From NCBI GenBank assembly GCA_022447555.1, contig JAKVBF010000002.1, positions 124,001-188,000 of the forward strand: a DNA stretch of 64,000 nt, read 5' to 3'. This document shows, in pieces, positions 36,602-45,152 of this stretch; within the stretch, counting starts at the first letter, position 1; every line of letters starts with the position of its first letter. The notes beneath the pieces were generated by a model. It ran no database searches, had not been told where the DNA came from, and saw only the letters and a list, made by a program, of their open reading frames with translations. This DNA comes from Mariniblastus sp. Its GTDB lineage: Bacteria; Planctomycetota; Planctomycetia; Pirellulales; Pirellulaceae. The position numbers and the translations under genes are program-made.

Positions 36602-37204
36602 ATGAACAGTAAGTCCCTTTTGACATTGGCTGCGGCAATGGTGGCCTTTGCTGTCATACTCTCCACTTCTTCAACGGTTTTTGCACAGGGCGGCATCGGT
36701 GGATCCCACGGCGGTGCTGCGGGCGTTCACCCCAACCACGCCAATGCTTCCGGCTTTCATAAAGATGATTCGTGGCACGTTCACGAAGGTGGCAACCATG
36801 GCTACCAGTACCACTACAATCCCAGCGTTGGCTACTACAGACCTTATGTTGCTCAAGGCTATTACGGGGGGTACGGCTATCGCAACAATTGGAATCTTGG
36901 TGGCTACGCTCGATCCACGTCACCAGCCTTGGCAGCTTATTCAAACATGCGAAATGGGGCCTACAATTACAATGGTGGCTACGCTCGATCCACGTCACCA
37001 GCCTTAGCAGCTTATTCGAATATGCGAAACGGTTCCTACGGCTACAATTATGGCTACCCGTATCAATACGGACCAGCGGTGCCTCAACGGCCCTACTTCC
37101 CACCGGATCCTTTTGGCAATCCTGCCACCAGCGTCGGTGCGGATCCGAACAGTCGCGGTGCGGCTCAGGAACGGCTGAACCAAGAACTTAACAAAGAAGA
37201 ATAG
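36602..37204 (+). CDS. Secreted Tyr/Gly/Asn-rich repeat protein
   Basis: The protein has 200 residues with a signal peptide (1-29, ending TVFAQ). The mature part is rich in Gly, Tyr, Asn and His: HVHEGGNHGYQYHYN, then GGYGYRNNW. Residues 100-149 are two near-identical 25-residue units, each GGYARSTSPALAAYSNMRNG plus a short tyrosine-rich end. The C-terminal 35 residues turn proline-rich and then charged (QERLNQELNKEE). No cysteines occur in the mature part. This composition suggests an extracellular, flexible or self-associating structural protein; no family is recognised. AAGGA lies about 8 bases before the ATG, and a clear terminator follows 40 bases after the stop. Confidence 0.8.
   Translation: MNSKSLLTLAAAMVAFAVILSTSSTVFAQGGIGGSHGGAAGVHPNHANASGFHKDDSWHVHEGGNHGYQYHYNPSVGYYRPYVAQGYYGGYGYRNNWNLGGYARSTSPALAAYSNMRNGAYNYNGGYARSTSPALAAYSNMRNGSYGYNYGYPYQYGPAVPQRPYFPPDPFGNPATSVGADPNSRGAAQERLNQELNKEE
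36899..37048 (+). repeat. 75-bp tandem duplication in the Tyr/Gly-rich gene
   Basis: Two adjacent 75-base units start at 36899 and 36974. The first 57 or so bases differ at only a few third-codon positions (ttggca/ttagca, tcaaac/tcgaat), and the last bases differ more. Each unit encodes 25 residues in the same frame. The small number of silent changes indicates a fairly recent duplication. Confidence 0.95.
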
Positions 37205-37244
37205 AAATAACCTGTTCGATTTCACCATTATGTTTAACGAACAC

Positions 37245-37282
37245 AAATAAACCCCGGGCCGACGCGCGGGGTTTATTTTTTT
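37245..37282 (+). terminator. Rho-independent terminator
   Basis: The arms aaataaaccccg (37245-37256) and cggggtttattt (37267-37278) pair over 12 bases with a 10-base GC-rich loop, and the 3' arm runs into further T residues to 37282. It lies 40 bases after the stop of the Tyr/Gly-rich gene and is the clearest terminator on the plus strand. Confidence 0.9.
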
Positions 37283-37376
37283 AAATACAATCTACGTTAA
37301 CAAACAACCATCTGACCCCAGTGCGACAATCCGCAGCGGATCGATGGTCGAGCACTTCCATTTCAAGGTAACGCCG

Positions 37377-37925
37377 ATGGGCCAACTCAACCCCCACTAC
37401 CCGGTTCTCCTCATTGCCGCCGTGACAAGTCGTTATGAATCGGCGATCCAATGGGCCATTGCTCAAGCTGCCAAACAATGGGGTGAGGTTCAACTCGAAA
37501 GTGCCCTTTTTGACTTTACCGAAACAGGATTTTACACCAAAACGATGGGGGCCGATTTGCAAAAGCAACTGGTCGCGTTTCAATTCACGAATCCGGCCGA
37601 TTTGCCCGATTTCAAGATCACTTCAAATCAGTGGGAGAAAGAGTACGCCACATTTCATCCGCACCCGGAAACAAGACCTTTAAACATCGACCCGGGTTAT
37701 ATCACCGAAGCCAAGTTAGTCTTAGCGACCACCAAGGATCGGGATCATCGTGTCTACCTTCGGGATGGAATTTACGCAGAAGTCACTCTGCATTACCAAC
37801 AACACAAATGGAACAAGTCGCGGTGGACCTATCCCGATTACCAACGAGATGCCTTTCAATCCTTCTTCACCAAATGCCGCAATCTTGTAAGGGACCGAAA
37901 CAAGACTGATTCGACCTCAACTTAA
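37377..37925 (+). CDS. DUF4416-family protein
   Basis: The protein has 182 residues from the ATG at 37377, which follows AAGGTAA at 6 bases; a longer frame from 37344 lacks such a site. Blocks typical of DUF4416 are visible: PVLLIAAVTSRYESAIQWA, FDFTETGFYTKTMGADLQKQ, LNIDPGYITEAKLVLATTKDRDHRVYLRDGIYAEVTLHY and WTYPDYQRDAFQSFF. No signal peptide is seen, so it is likely cytoplasmic. The family's function is not known to me. It follows the terminator at 37282 and so starts its own transcript. Confidence 0.88.
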   Translation: MGQLNPHYPVLLIAAVTSRYESAIQWAIAQAAKQWGEVQLESALFDFTETGFYTKTMGADLQKQLVAFQFTNPADLPDFKITSNQWEKEYATFHPHPETRPLNIDPGYITEAKLVLATTKDRDHRVYLRDGIYAEVTLHYQQHKWNKSRWTYPDYQRDAFQSFFTKCRNLVRDRNKTDSTST

Positions 37926-38042
37926 TTAAGACGATCTTCACCTCGTTGACGCGAGAACGGGAACTGTTACAACGAAATGGCCGCTAACTTCCAATAAAGC
38001 ATTCCCGTGAGAAACATCCGTCATTTTGAAAGTAATGGAAAT

Positions 38043-40193
38043 ATGAGCGAACCATTAGAAAAGCTAAGAGCCATTGTCGTATGTTGTTGCCTGCTACCGC
38101 TATCGGCGAATGCTGATGAGGGCATGTATCCCGTCAGTGAAATTGAACAGTTAAACCTGCCCGCAAAAGGCCTCGTCATGTCGCCTGGGGACATTTTCAA
38201 TCCCGACCAAGTGTGTCTGATCGACGGCATTTGCAAGGTCAATGGCTGCACCGGTTCATTTGTCTCTCCAAATGGATTGATCATCACGAACCATCACTGC
38301 GCCTATCGCGCTATCCAGAGTGCCAGCTCCACCGAGCACGACTACTTGGCGAACGGATTTCAGGCTAAAACAGGAGCCGCTGAAATCCCGGCCAAAGGAT
38401 ATACGGTCAGAATCACCGAAGCCTTCAGTGACGTTTCTGACAAAGTCCTTTCCGTGGTCGACGATGGAATGGAAGCGACTCAGCGGACAAAAGCCATCGA
38501 CCAACGTCGCAAGGAACTGGAAAAATCTGCCGAACAGCAAAACGCTGGCATGCGAGCCGAAGTTGCGGAAATGTTTGCTGGTAAAACGTATGTCCTATTT
38601 CTTTACACTTACATCACGGATGTTCGATTAGTATTTGCGCCGCCCGCTTCGGTCGGTGAATTTGGTGGGGACACCGATAACTGGGAGTGGCCACGACACA
38701 CGGGAGACTTTTCATTCCTACGCGCCTACGTAGCACCCGACGGTTCCACCGCCAACTACTCAAAAGAGAATATCCCTTACCAACCCAAACGCTTCATTCA
38801 AGTCGATCCGAACGGAGTGGATGAAGGTGATTTCGTTATGCTGATTGGCTATCCTGGCCGCACAGCCCGTCATAAAACGGCTAGCTTTTTGAGCTACGAG
38901 CAGTCGGTCCGACTCCCCTTCATCGTTGACCTCTACGACTGGCAAATTCAACAAATGGAAGCTGCTGGAAAAGACAATCGAGCCGTCGCCCTCAAACACA
39001 CTTCCCGAATCAAATCCTTGGCCAATGTCGAAAAACGCTCCCGAGGTCAGCTAAAGGGCCTAAGAAGGGCTAAAATCGCCGCACATCGAGCAGCTCAGGA
39101 GGCCAAACTCCAAGCTTATATCGATTCGGATCCGGATCGCAAAAAACAATCCGGACGGCTCCTCGCCGACATTAACCAAGTGTATGCAGAGATGGGAGAA
39201 GCCGCACCGCTAGAACTTAACCTGCAGAACTTGATATCGGCATCCCGGATGATGAATTTGGCGTTCACTATGTATGACAGCTCGGTCGAACGGCAGAAAC
39301 CGGATCTCCAACGTGAATCTCCTTACATGGACCGGAATTTCGAATTAACGAAAAAGCGTCAATTACTAACACAACAAGATTTGGATCCGGGCACCGATAA
39401 GGTCCTGCTCTCGGGGATGCTTGACCGACTCAACGCAATTCCCGAGGCAAAGCAAATTGACGCGTTACGAGTGGCAGCGTTGACAGACGAACTGCGTCGC
39501 AACTACTTAGATTCCATGTACCGGCAATCTTGGCTCATCGACAAAGCATATGTCGAAAAAGGATTTGAAAAATCACCGGCTGAACTCAAAGAGCTCGACG
39601 ACCCATTTCTTAACTGGGCCATCGAGTTGTATCCTCACTACCTCGAGCTTCGTGAGAAGGGCAAAGAACGGAATGGGCGATTGGACCAACTTTATGGAGA
39701 GTTGGTCTCCGTCAAACAGGAATTTCAAAATGCCAATTTTGTGCCAGATGCAAATGCGACATTGCGACTCACGTTTGGCCGAGTTAAGGGCTATTCTCCC
39801 GAAGATGCGGTATACAAGTCTCCGATCACCTCACTTCAAGGCGTGGTCGATAAGACAACCGGTGAAACCCCGTTTATCACGCCACAGAAAATCCTCGACA
39901 TGCACGCAAAAAAAGAATTCGGACGTTTCAAAAACGAGAAACTGGGAGATGTTCCCGTGGCCATCCTCTACGACACCGATACTACGGGCGGCAATTCAGG
40001 TAGTCCCATCCTGAACGCCGAGGGTGAATTGGTCGGTGTTAATTTTGATCGAGCGTTCGAGGCTACAATCAATGATTTCGCTTGGAACGCGTCCTACAGT
40101 CGATCGATTGGCGTGGACATTCGATACGTCCTTTGGATTACGGGTAACGTATTCGGAGCTCGCGAACTCCTTAACGAGATGGGCGTGAATTAA
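38043..40193 (+). CDS. Secreted S46-family dipeptidyl-peptidase
   Basis: The protein has 716 residues from the ATG at 38043, which begins shortly before a signal peptide (LRAIVVCCCLLPLSANA); a GTG at 38007 would add 12 polar residues. The S46 signature is clear: GMYPVSEI and CTGSFVSPNGLIITNHHCAY contain the catalytic histidine (His84 or His85), DTDNWEWPRHTGDFSFLR holds the aspartate region, and TTGGNSGSPILN holds the nucleophile Ser652. The C-terminal SRSIGVDIRYVLWI is also conserved. S46 enzymes such as DPP7 and DPP11 release dipeptides from peptides in the periplasm. Size matches the family. It is alone on its strand, convergent with the YihY gene. Confidence 0.93.
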   Translation: MSEPLEKLRAIVVCCCLLPLSANADEGMYPVSEIEQLNLPAKGLVMSPGDIFNPDQVCLIDGICKVNGCTGSFVSPNGLIITNHHCAYRAIQSASSTEHDYLANGFQAKTGAAEIPAKGYTVRITEAFSDVSDKVLSVVDDGMEATQRTKAIDQRRKELEKSAEQQNAGMRAEVAEMFAGKTYVLFLYTYITDVRLVFAPPASVGEFGGDTDNWEWPRHTGDFSFLRAYVAPDGSTANYSKENIPYQPKRFIQVDPNGVDEGDFVMLIGYPGRTARHKTASFLSYEQSVRLPFIVDLYDWQIQQMEAAGKDNRAVALKHTSRIKSLANVEKRSRGQLKGLRRAKIAAHRAAQEAKLQAYIDSDPDRKKQSGRLLADINQVYAEMGEAAPLELNLQNLISASRMMNLAFTMYDSSVERQKPDLQRESPYMDRNFELTKKRQLLTQQDLDPGTDKVLLSGMLDRLNAIPEAKQIDALRVAALTDELRRNYLDSMYRQSWLIDKAYVEKGFEKSPAELKELDDPFLNWAIELYPHYLELREKGKERNGRLDQLYGELVSVKQEFQNANFVPDANATLRLTFGRVKGYSPEDAVYKSPITSLQGVVDKTTGETPFITPQKILDMHAKKEFGRFKNEKLGDVPVAILYDTDTTGGNSGSPILNAEGELVGVNFDRAFEATINDFAWNASYSRSIGVDIRYVLWITGNVFGARELLNEMGVN

Positions 40194-40287
40194 TCATCCG
40201 AACACGTTGAAACCATAGCCTAAAGGCTCCCTCTCGGCCGTGCGCCCTCAATCCTTTAGGTCCTCAGTCGCCGGTGTGGGAAGCCAT

Positions 40288-41163
40288 CTAATCGGCTGGA
40301 CTGGCCCCGGCTTTCGACAGATCATCAGCGCGCAAAGACCCAAATGTCTCGGTCCAAGAGCGACTAAACGCGGCGCCGTAAAAAACAACCAGCCCATTAA
40401 TGTAAACCCAAATCAACATGACTACCAAGGAACCCGCTGCGCCATAGACTTCACTGGTGGTGGAAAATTTCAAATACATTTCGATCGCGTTACGACTCAC
40501 ATTCACCATCACAGAGGTTAACAATGCAGCCGGTACAACATCCGTCCAGCGTATCTTTGCCATGGGTACCAACCAGAATAAGAGGGACAGTACCAAAGGG
40601 ACCAAAAGGTACATGACACTTCGATCCGCAAAATGCAGCCACGATAAAGCACCCGGGTAATCGGTTCCCATGTAACCACTGACGGTGGTCAACATCGTCT
40701 TCAAGACTAACGAGGCCAAAAGAGAGAGACCCACGCAAAAAACCATTGCCACCCCAAACAAACGCATCTGCAACGAATTTAAAAACTTATGTCGCGGTGA
40801 AACCTCCCATATCGCATTCAAAGTAAACTGCAGCTGGGTGAACACGGCTGAGGCCGCAAAAAATAGAACGACCAAACTGAGACTACTTGCAACCAAGCCA
40901 CTAGAAGGGCGTTTCGCATTCTGAATCAAACCTGCGACCGTCTTCGCGATCTCAGGCGTCGTAAAAATAGCAACTTGATTCACGACCTGTTTTTCAGCAA
41001 GCTGGTCATCGAACACATAGCCCGCAATAGCAATCGCAATCAGAACCAGAGGCGCTACTGAGAGCATCGTGAAGTAGGCCAAGGCGGCGGACATTCGAGA
41101 TGCGTGAGCCGCCGACCAAATCTGTAAAGAGTAACGAAATAAACGCCAAAATCGTGAGAACAT
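40288..41163 (-). CDS. YihY/BrkB-family inner membrane protein
   Basis: The protein has 291 residues with six hydrophobic segments. RMSAALAYFTMLSVAPLVLIAIAIAGYVF is the hallmark first helix of the YihY/virulence factor BrkB family, and SLSLVVLFFAASAVFTQLQFTLNAIWEV is its second conserved block. WTDVVPAALLTSVMVNVSRNAIEMYLKF and YGAAGSLVVMLIWVYINGLVVFYGAAF match the final helices. It is an integral inner membrane protein; transport or envelope roles have been suggested, but function is unsettled. Start ATG at 41163. About 300 bases of gene-free sequence separate it from the divergent DUF1573 gene. Confidence 0.9.
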   Translation of the reverse strand: MFSRFWRLFRYSLQIWSAAHASRMSAALAYFTMLSVAPLVLIAIAIAGYVFDDQLAEKQVVNQVAIFTTPEIAKTVAGLIQNAKRPSSGLVASSLSLVVLFFAASAVFTQLQFTLNAIWEVSPRHKFLNSLQMRLFGVAMVFCVGLSLLASLVLKTMLTTVSGYMGTDYPGALSWLHFADRSVMYLLVPLVLSLLFWLVPMAKIRWTDVVPAALLTSVMVNVSRNAIEMYLKFSTTSEVYGAAGSLVVMLIWVYINGLVVFYGAAFSRSWTETFGSLRADDLSKAGASPAD

Positions 41164-41462
41164 ACAGCCTGTCTACCGACCTGTAGTAGATGAACGTCAA
41201 CTAGCTAATCATCAAGGTAAATCTTCCGTTCGTCTAGAACCCGTTCAGTCATTTGAAATGATTGTACCTGTTTTTCTCGCTGCCAATCAGGAAACAACTC
41301 CCACGAGCTCAATGCGGTGCAATTCGAATCCCAACCATTTCTTTATTTCTCAAACAAAGTCGGCATGACAGCCCGGCCCAAAACACTTAAAATCCTCAGT
41401 AATCCAACCCACGTCCAGTGTGGCCACATGAGCTCCGCCAATTGAATTGAAAGAAGGCAATC

Positions 41463-41954
41463 GTGAAATCGGCTATTGCGTACCTTGTCCTGTCTCTTGC
41501 TGCCATCTTTTTGGGCACCCTCGCCGGTACTGGGTGGAGCTGGTTCGAATACTCAAATACCGAGGAACATTTCTTTGAAAACCAATGGAATCGAGTCGAC
41601 CCCACCTCAGTTAAGCCTGAATTCGACCTCTCGGGTACAGCCCCGCAACAACAGTTCGATGGAGTGGTAGGGCAACCCGCTAGTCACGATTTCATTATCA
41701 AGAATTCCGGCAGCTCTGATCTTGAACTCACACTGGCTGAACACTCCGAAAATATTGAGGTGAATCTACCGGAGACTCAGACTGTTTTACCGGGCCGAAC
41801 CTTCCCGATCACACTCACACTGAGCGACACCGGCGAGCCGGGAGAATTTGAAGGTTTTGCTGTAATCACTACAAATGACCCCTCTGAAGAACGAAAACAA
41901 ATCCGTTTTTCGATTCGCGTCAAGATCGTGGAATCCCCTAAAAATGGCTCTTAG
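41463..41954 (+). CDS. DUF1573 domain protein, membrane-anchored
   Basis: The protein has 163 residues starting at GTG 41463, with GAAGG about 6 bases upstream. An N-terminal hydrophobic helix (YLVLSLAAIFLGTLAGTGW) acts as a signal anchor. The rest is one immunoglobulin-like DUF1573 domain: GVVGQPASHDFIIKNSGSSDLELTLAE, LPGRTFPITLTLSDTGEPGEFEGFAVITTNDPSEERKQIRFSIRVKI. Planctomycetes have many such proteins on the periplasmic side; their role is unknown. The tetraheme lipoprotein gene follows 227 bases later on the same strand, and similar pairs suggest a shared electron-transfer or cell-surface role, which is inference. Confidence 0.85.
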   Translation: MKSAIAYLVLSLAAIFLGTLAGTGWSWFEYSNTEEHFFENQWNRVDPTSVKPEFDLSGTAPQQQFDGVVGQPASHDFIIKNSGSSDLELTLAEHSENIEVNLPETQTVLPGRTFPITLTLSDTGEPGEFEGFAVITTNDPSEERKQIRFSIRVKIVESPKNGS

Positions 41955-42181
41955 ACCGCTACTCCGTCAGTGATGGCACCCCTGTCTCATCCAACGTTGC
42001 CATTTACCTAAATTTGTTCGAACTGTATTCTTTCATAAGGCTTATCGTTAGGGGTAAAGACCGTCTATAAAATATTCCAGGTCAATTCCACCCTCGTCAA
42101 CATTGAGGCCAAACCGGGGTTCGCAAAGAAGATATCAGGCAGACGGCCACTTGTCGTAGCCGTCCCAATGAGAGGTTACTC

Positions 42182-43819
42182 ATGACAAGCATTGGCAACG
42201 TTCAAAGGGCAATGATTTTTTGCGGCGCGGTGATATGCGTGGCGACGCTCCTGATTTCGATTGGGTGCAATCAAAATACGGAATTCATTGGCCTCACCAT
42301 CCCTAGCGTCTTACCATTGAACGGATTCCGACAAGATGATGAGGACCCTGCCTTGGATCCAAGCGAATCTGGCACAGCCGAAGAACTATTAAAGGATTGG
42401 CCAAAACCTGATTTCGCATTGTTTGTCTCAGGTCGTCAGCATGGCTATTTGGAGCCCTGCGGGTGCATCACGTTAGCCCTTCAAAAGGGTGGAATGTTGC
42501 GTCGGCATACGGTGCAAAAAATTCTGCTCAAACGTGGTTGGGATCTCGTTTCCATCGATGCGGGAAACCAAGTCAAACGGTTTGGGCAACAACCGGTTAT
42601 CAAATTACGCCACACCTATCAGGCGCTATGCCAGGCCATGAACTATCAGGCCATTGGATTGGGCGTCGACGATCTTAAACTGCCGACGATTGATTTGATT
42701 CAAGTGATGGCAGATTCAACCGGCACGGACAATCCATTCGTTTGTGCCAACGTTGATATCATGCAAGCCGGTATGCAGAGCCCTTTCATCGTTGTCGAAA
42801 TCAACGGTAAAAAAATTGGGATCACCCAAATATTAGGTGACGAACATATTGCCGAGCTCAAAGACAATTCAGAACTCACTCTCTTATCGGTAAAACAAGG
42901 ACTCGACCAAACGGTTACCAAATTGCTTTCGGAAAAATGCGACGTCAATGTTTTGGTAGCTCAGACCGGTCTCGATGAATGTCGTGAACTAGCAAAACAA
43001 TATCCTGTGTTTGACGTCCTGATTACGGCAGGTGGGGCAGGGGACCCAACCATGTTACCCGAGTACATCGAAACCAACCCGGTCGACAACGGTTTCAAGT
43101 CTTCTCAAGTCAAACGGACGGCCATGATCCAAGTTGGTGTGAAAGGGATGTACGCCGGAATCGTTGCTTTCTATGAAGAGGATGGACAATTAAAACCTCG
43201 ATATAAACGGGTGCCGTTGGACGCCCGCTATCAAGATTCCGACCAAATTAAAAGTATCTTTTTGAATTACCAAAACGAATTGAAACAGCTTTACCTGAAT
43301 GGCCAATTAACGGACATCAAGCCACGACAACATCCAACGGGGCATCAATTTGTCGGATCCGAAACCTGTATGGATTGCCACGATGAGGAATTTGAAATTT
43401 GGGAAGAGGGCACCAATGGAGAAGGCGGACCCCATTTCCGAGCGACTTTGGACCTGACCGATCCCGGAGAACGGACTTGGGTGAAACGCAACTACGATCC
43501 TGAATGCTTAAGCTGCCACGTAACAGGCTGGAATCCCCAGAAATACTATCCCTACGAAAGCGGTTTCATCAGTTTGGCCAAAGACCCTCACCTTTCCGGT
43601 AACGGTTGTGAGAATTGCCATGGCCCTGGCTCAGCGCACGTCGAAGCTGAAAACGACGGCGCCGACGAAGCGGTCTTGGAAAGACTACGCCTACAGATGC
43701 GACTCACTCTTGATGAAGCTAGAGAAAGCGCCTGCATGGAGTGCCATGACCATGACAACAGCCCACCCTTTTTTAAAGAGGGCGCCTTCGAGCGGTATTG
43801 GAAAAAGATTGAGCACTAA
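42182..43819 (+). CDS. UshA-like and tetraheme cytochrome c fusion, putative lipoprotein
   Basis: The protein has 545 residues. The N-terminal hydrophobic segment ends at Cys29 (SIGC), a weak lipobox. Residues 78-370 resemble the metallophosphatase fold of UshA-like 5'-nucleotidases: GYLEPCGC (93-95 CGC), KGGMLRRHT, SIDAGNQVK and YQAIGLGVDDL; the usual metal-binding Asp-His pairs are only partly kept. The C-terminal part carries four CxxCH heme motifs: CMDCH, CLSCH, CENCH and CMECH, with extra histidines nearby as second ligands, like cytochrome c554-type domains. It should act in the periplasm or at the outer membrane in electron transfer. GAGAGG precedes the ATG. It may be cotranscribed with the following unknown gene. 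Confidence 0.85.
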   Translation: MTSIGNVQRAMIFCGAVICVATLLISIGCNQNTEFIGLTIPSVLPLNGFRQDDEDPALDPSESGTAEELLKDWPKPDFALFVSGRQHGYLEPCGCITLALQKGGMLRRHTVQKILLKRGWDLVSIDAGNQVKRFGQQPVIKLRHTYQALCQAMNYQAIGLGVDDLKLPTIDLIQVMADSTGTDNPFVCANVDIMQAGMQSPFIVVEINGKKIGITQILGDEHIAELKDNSELTLLSVKQGLDQTVTKLLSEKCDVNVLVAQTGLDECRELAKQYPVFDVLITAGGAGDPTMLPEYIETNPVDNGFKSSQVKRTAMIQVGVKGMYAGIVAFYEEDGQLKPRYKRVPLDARYQDSDQIKSIFLNYQNELKQLYLNGQLTDIKPRQHPTGHQFVGSETCMDCHDEEFEIWEEGTNGEGGPHFRATLDLTDPGERTWVKRNYDPECLSCHVTGWNPQKYYPYESGFISLAKDPHLSGNGCENCHGPGSAHVEAENDGADEAVLERLRLQMRLTLDEARESACMECHDHDNSPPFFKEGAFERYWKKIEH

Positions 43820-44051
43820 AGTTTCCAAAATCACCCGCCGCTCTAACTGCTAGCTTGTTGGCTCCGTTAGTACGAGATCAGACGAGCAGTCTCTACCATC
43901 GTTTGGCCATTGTTTGCTAGACAGTTGACTTAATGAAACTACTTCCTATTATTTGGAGCGTTCGAATGAACCCTTACCGATCAGGTTGCGTAATTTCACG
44001 TAGCTTCTTAACCGCATCAACGCACTCCACGACGGAGGCCCGTAAAGTGTT

Positions 44052-44079
44052 GACTCGGGAAACAGGATGTTTCCGAGTT
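44052..44079. other. Imperfect inverted repeat before the unknown secreted-protein gene
   Basis: The arms gactcgggaaac (44052-44063) and gtttccgagtt (44069-44079) pair apart from one unpaired G, with a 5-base loop. It lies 31 bases upstream of the GTG at 44111 and has no T-run, so it is more likely a leader structure or operator than a terminator. Confidence 0.4.
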
Positions 44080-44110
44080 GATTCGTACCGTCAACAGCCG
44101 GAGAGTGTTT

Positions 44111-45112
44111 GTGACACGCGAAATTTCCTATCTCTTTCAATGGACTTTTTGGTTTTCCTGTAGCAATTTCCTTATTCCAAGCGGCATCACCTCAGCCCAC
44201 GAGCAGGTAGATTTTGACGTGCCGGCTACCTGCTCAGCAGTCGTAAAGCAGCTTCATTCTGATGGGCAAAAAACGGTCAACATTATCATTCCAGTTTCTC
44301 TTAATCTAGAAGCGGAATCAAAATCAACCATTCAAGAATTCCAAATAGAAGTCATGTGGCATCACGGCGCATTCCAAATCACGGATTACCAACCTCGCAC
44401 GGAGATGCAATCTTCCATTGTCGGTACGATTAAAGTTGAGGATCGCAAGGACTCCAGTACAACACTGGGACTAGATCTCTCCAGTGGTTATTTCGACGCC
44501 GTGGGAGCGAAAGCGGGATTTCAAGCCGGACAACAAAACGGCAAACTACGGCGTTACGAAGAGACGCCGGAACATGCGGTTTTAGTCACCAGCGGCACCA
44601 TCCAACGCGGCACTGGGGTAAATTTCTGTTTCAAGCCATCCCGAATCTCCACACTTCGGGGGAGTCGAGAACTATCGATTACATGTCGCGTCCCTGGGAA
44701 TTGGCGAGGCGGGGTTTTGATGGTGAAATGCCGCGCAACCGGAACTAGAAAATTCCTAGGAGCGTTTGATGATGGCTTTCGCCACGGAGCTGCCTTTGTC
44801 GTTCCTGTTTTTATTAGCGGCGATGCACAGGCCCGTGATGTCGCCTCAGAATTTGTTCGAACAGAGCAGCGTCTACGTTCTGATTGGCGACACTACCAAC
44901 AAACGGCTCACTCCAGTAGTATTGGACGGCACTGGAGTGCCGTCGCAGGACGTCCTACGCAAAGGCCGCCTGAAATCTGGGTGCACCAGTTGATCCAAGC
45001 AGGTAATGACGATTGGCTAGAGAAATATCGGCAACAGCTACCTGCCTACATCACATCTTCGGCCACCAAGTATGTGGAGGCCAGACGGGAATTGGTTAAC
45101 ATCGGGCGATAG
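44111..45112 (+). CDS. Secreted protein of unknown function
   Basis: The protein has 333 residues from GTG 44111, which has GGAG 9 bases upstream (44098-44101); the frame stays open to a TTG at 44078. The N-terminus (ISYLFQWTFWFSCSNFLIPSGITSAHEQ) looks like a signal peptide. The mature region is beta-rich with STIQEFQIEVMWHHGAFQITDYQPRTEM, an adhesin or domain-like LVTSGTIQRGTGVNFCFKPS, and SITCRVPGNWRGGVLMVKCRATG. The C-terminus is helical (ASEFVRTEQRLRSDWRHYQQTA). I do not recognise a family. Its position after the tetraheme lipoprotein on the same strand, and convergence with leuB, are the only context. Confidence 0.65.
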   Translation: MTREISYLFQWTFWFSCSNFLIPSGITSAHEQVDFDVPATCSAVVKQLHSDGQKTVNIIIPVSLNLEAESKSTIQEFQIEVMWHHGAFQITDYQPRTEMQSSIVGTIKVEDRKDSSTTLGLDLSSGYFDAVGAKAGFQAGQQNGKLRRYEETPEHAVLVTSGTIQRGTGVNFCFKPSRISTLRGSRELSITCRVPGNWRGGVLMVKCRATGTRKFLGAFDDGFRHGAAFVVPVFISGDAQARDVASEFVRTEQRLRSDWRHYQQTAHSSSIGRHWSAVAGRPTQRPPEIWVHQLIQAGNDDWLEKYRQQLPAYITSSATKYVEARRELVNIGR

Positions 45113-45152
45113 CCTCCAGCATGATAAACCCTCATCTAAATCCGTGCCTTTT

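Noticed and set aside
36654-37103. 149-codon minus-strand frame
   Set aside because: It is antisense to the repeat protein, and its own apparent repeats only mirror the 75-bp duplication.
43933-44163. 76-codon plus-strand frame before the unknown secreted-protein gene
   Set aside because: It has no ribosome-binding site, overlaps the next gene in another frame and contains the inverted repeat.
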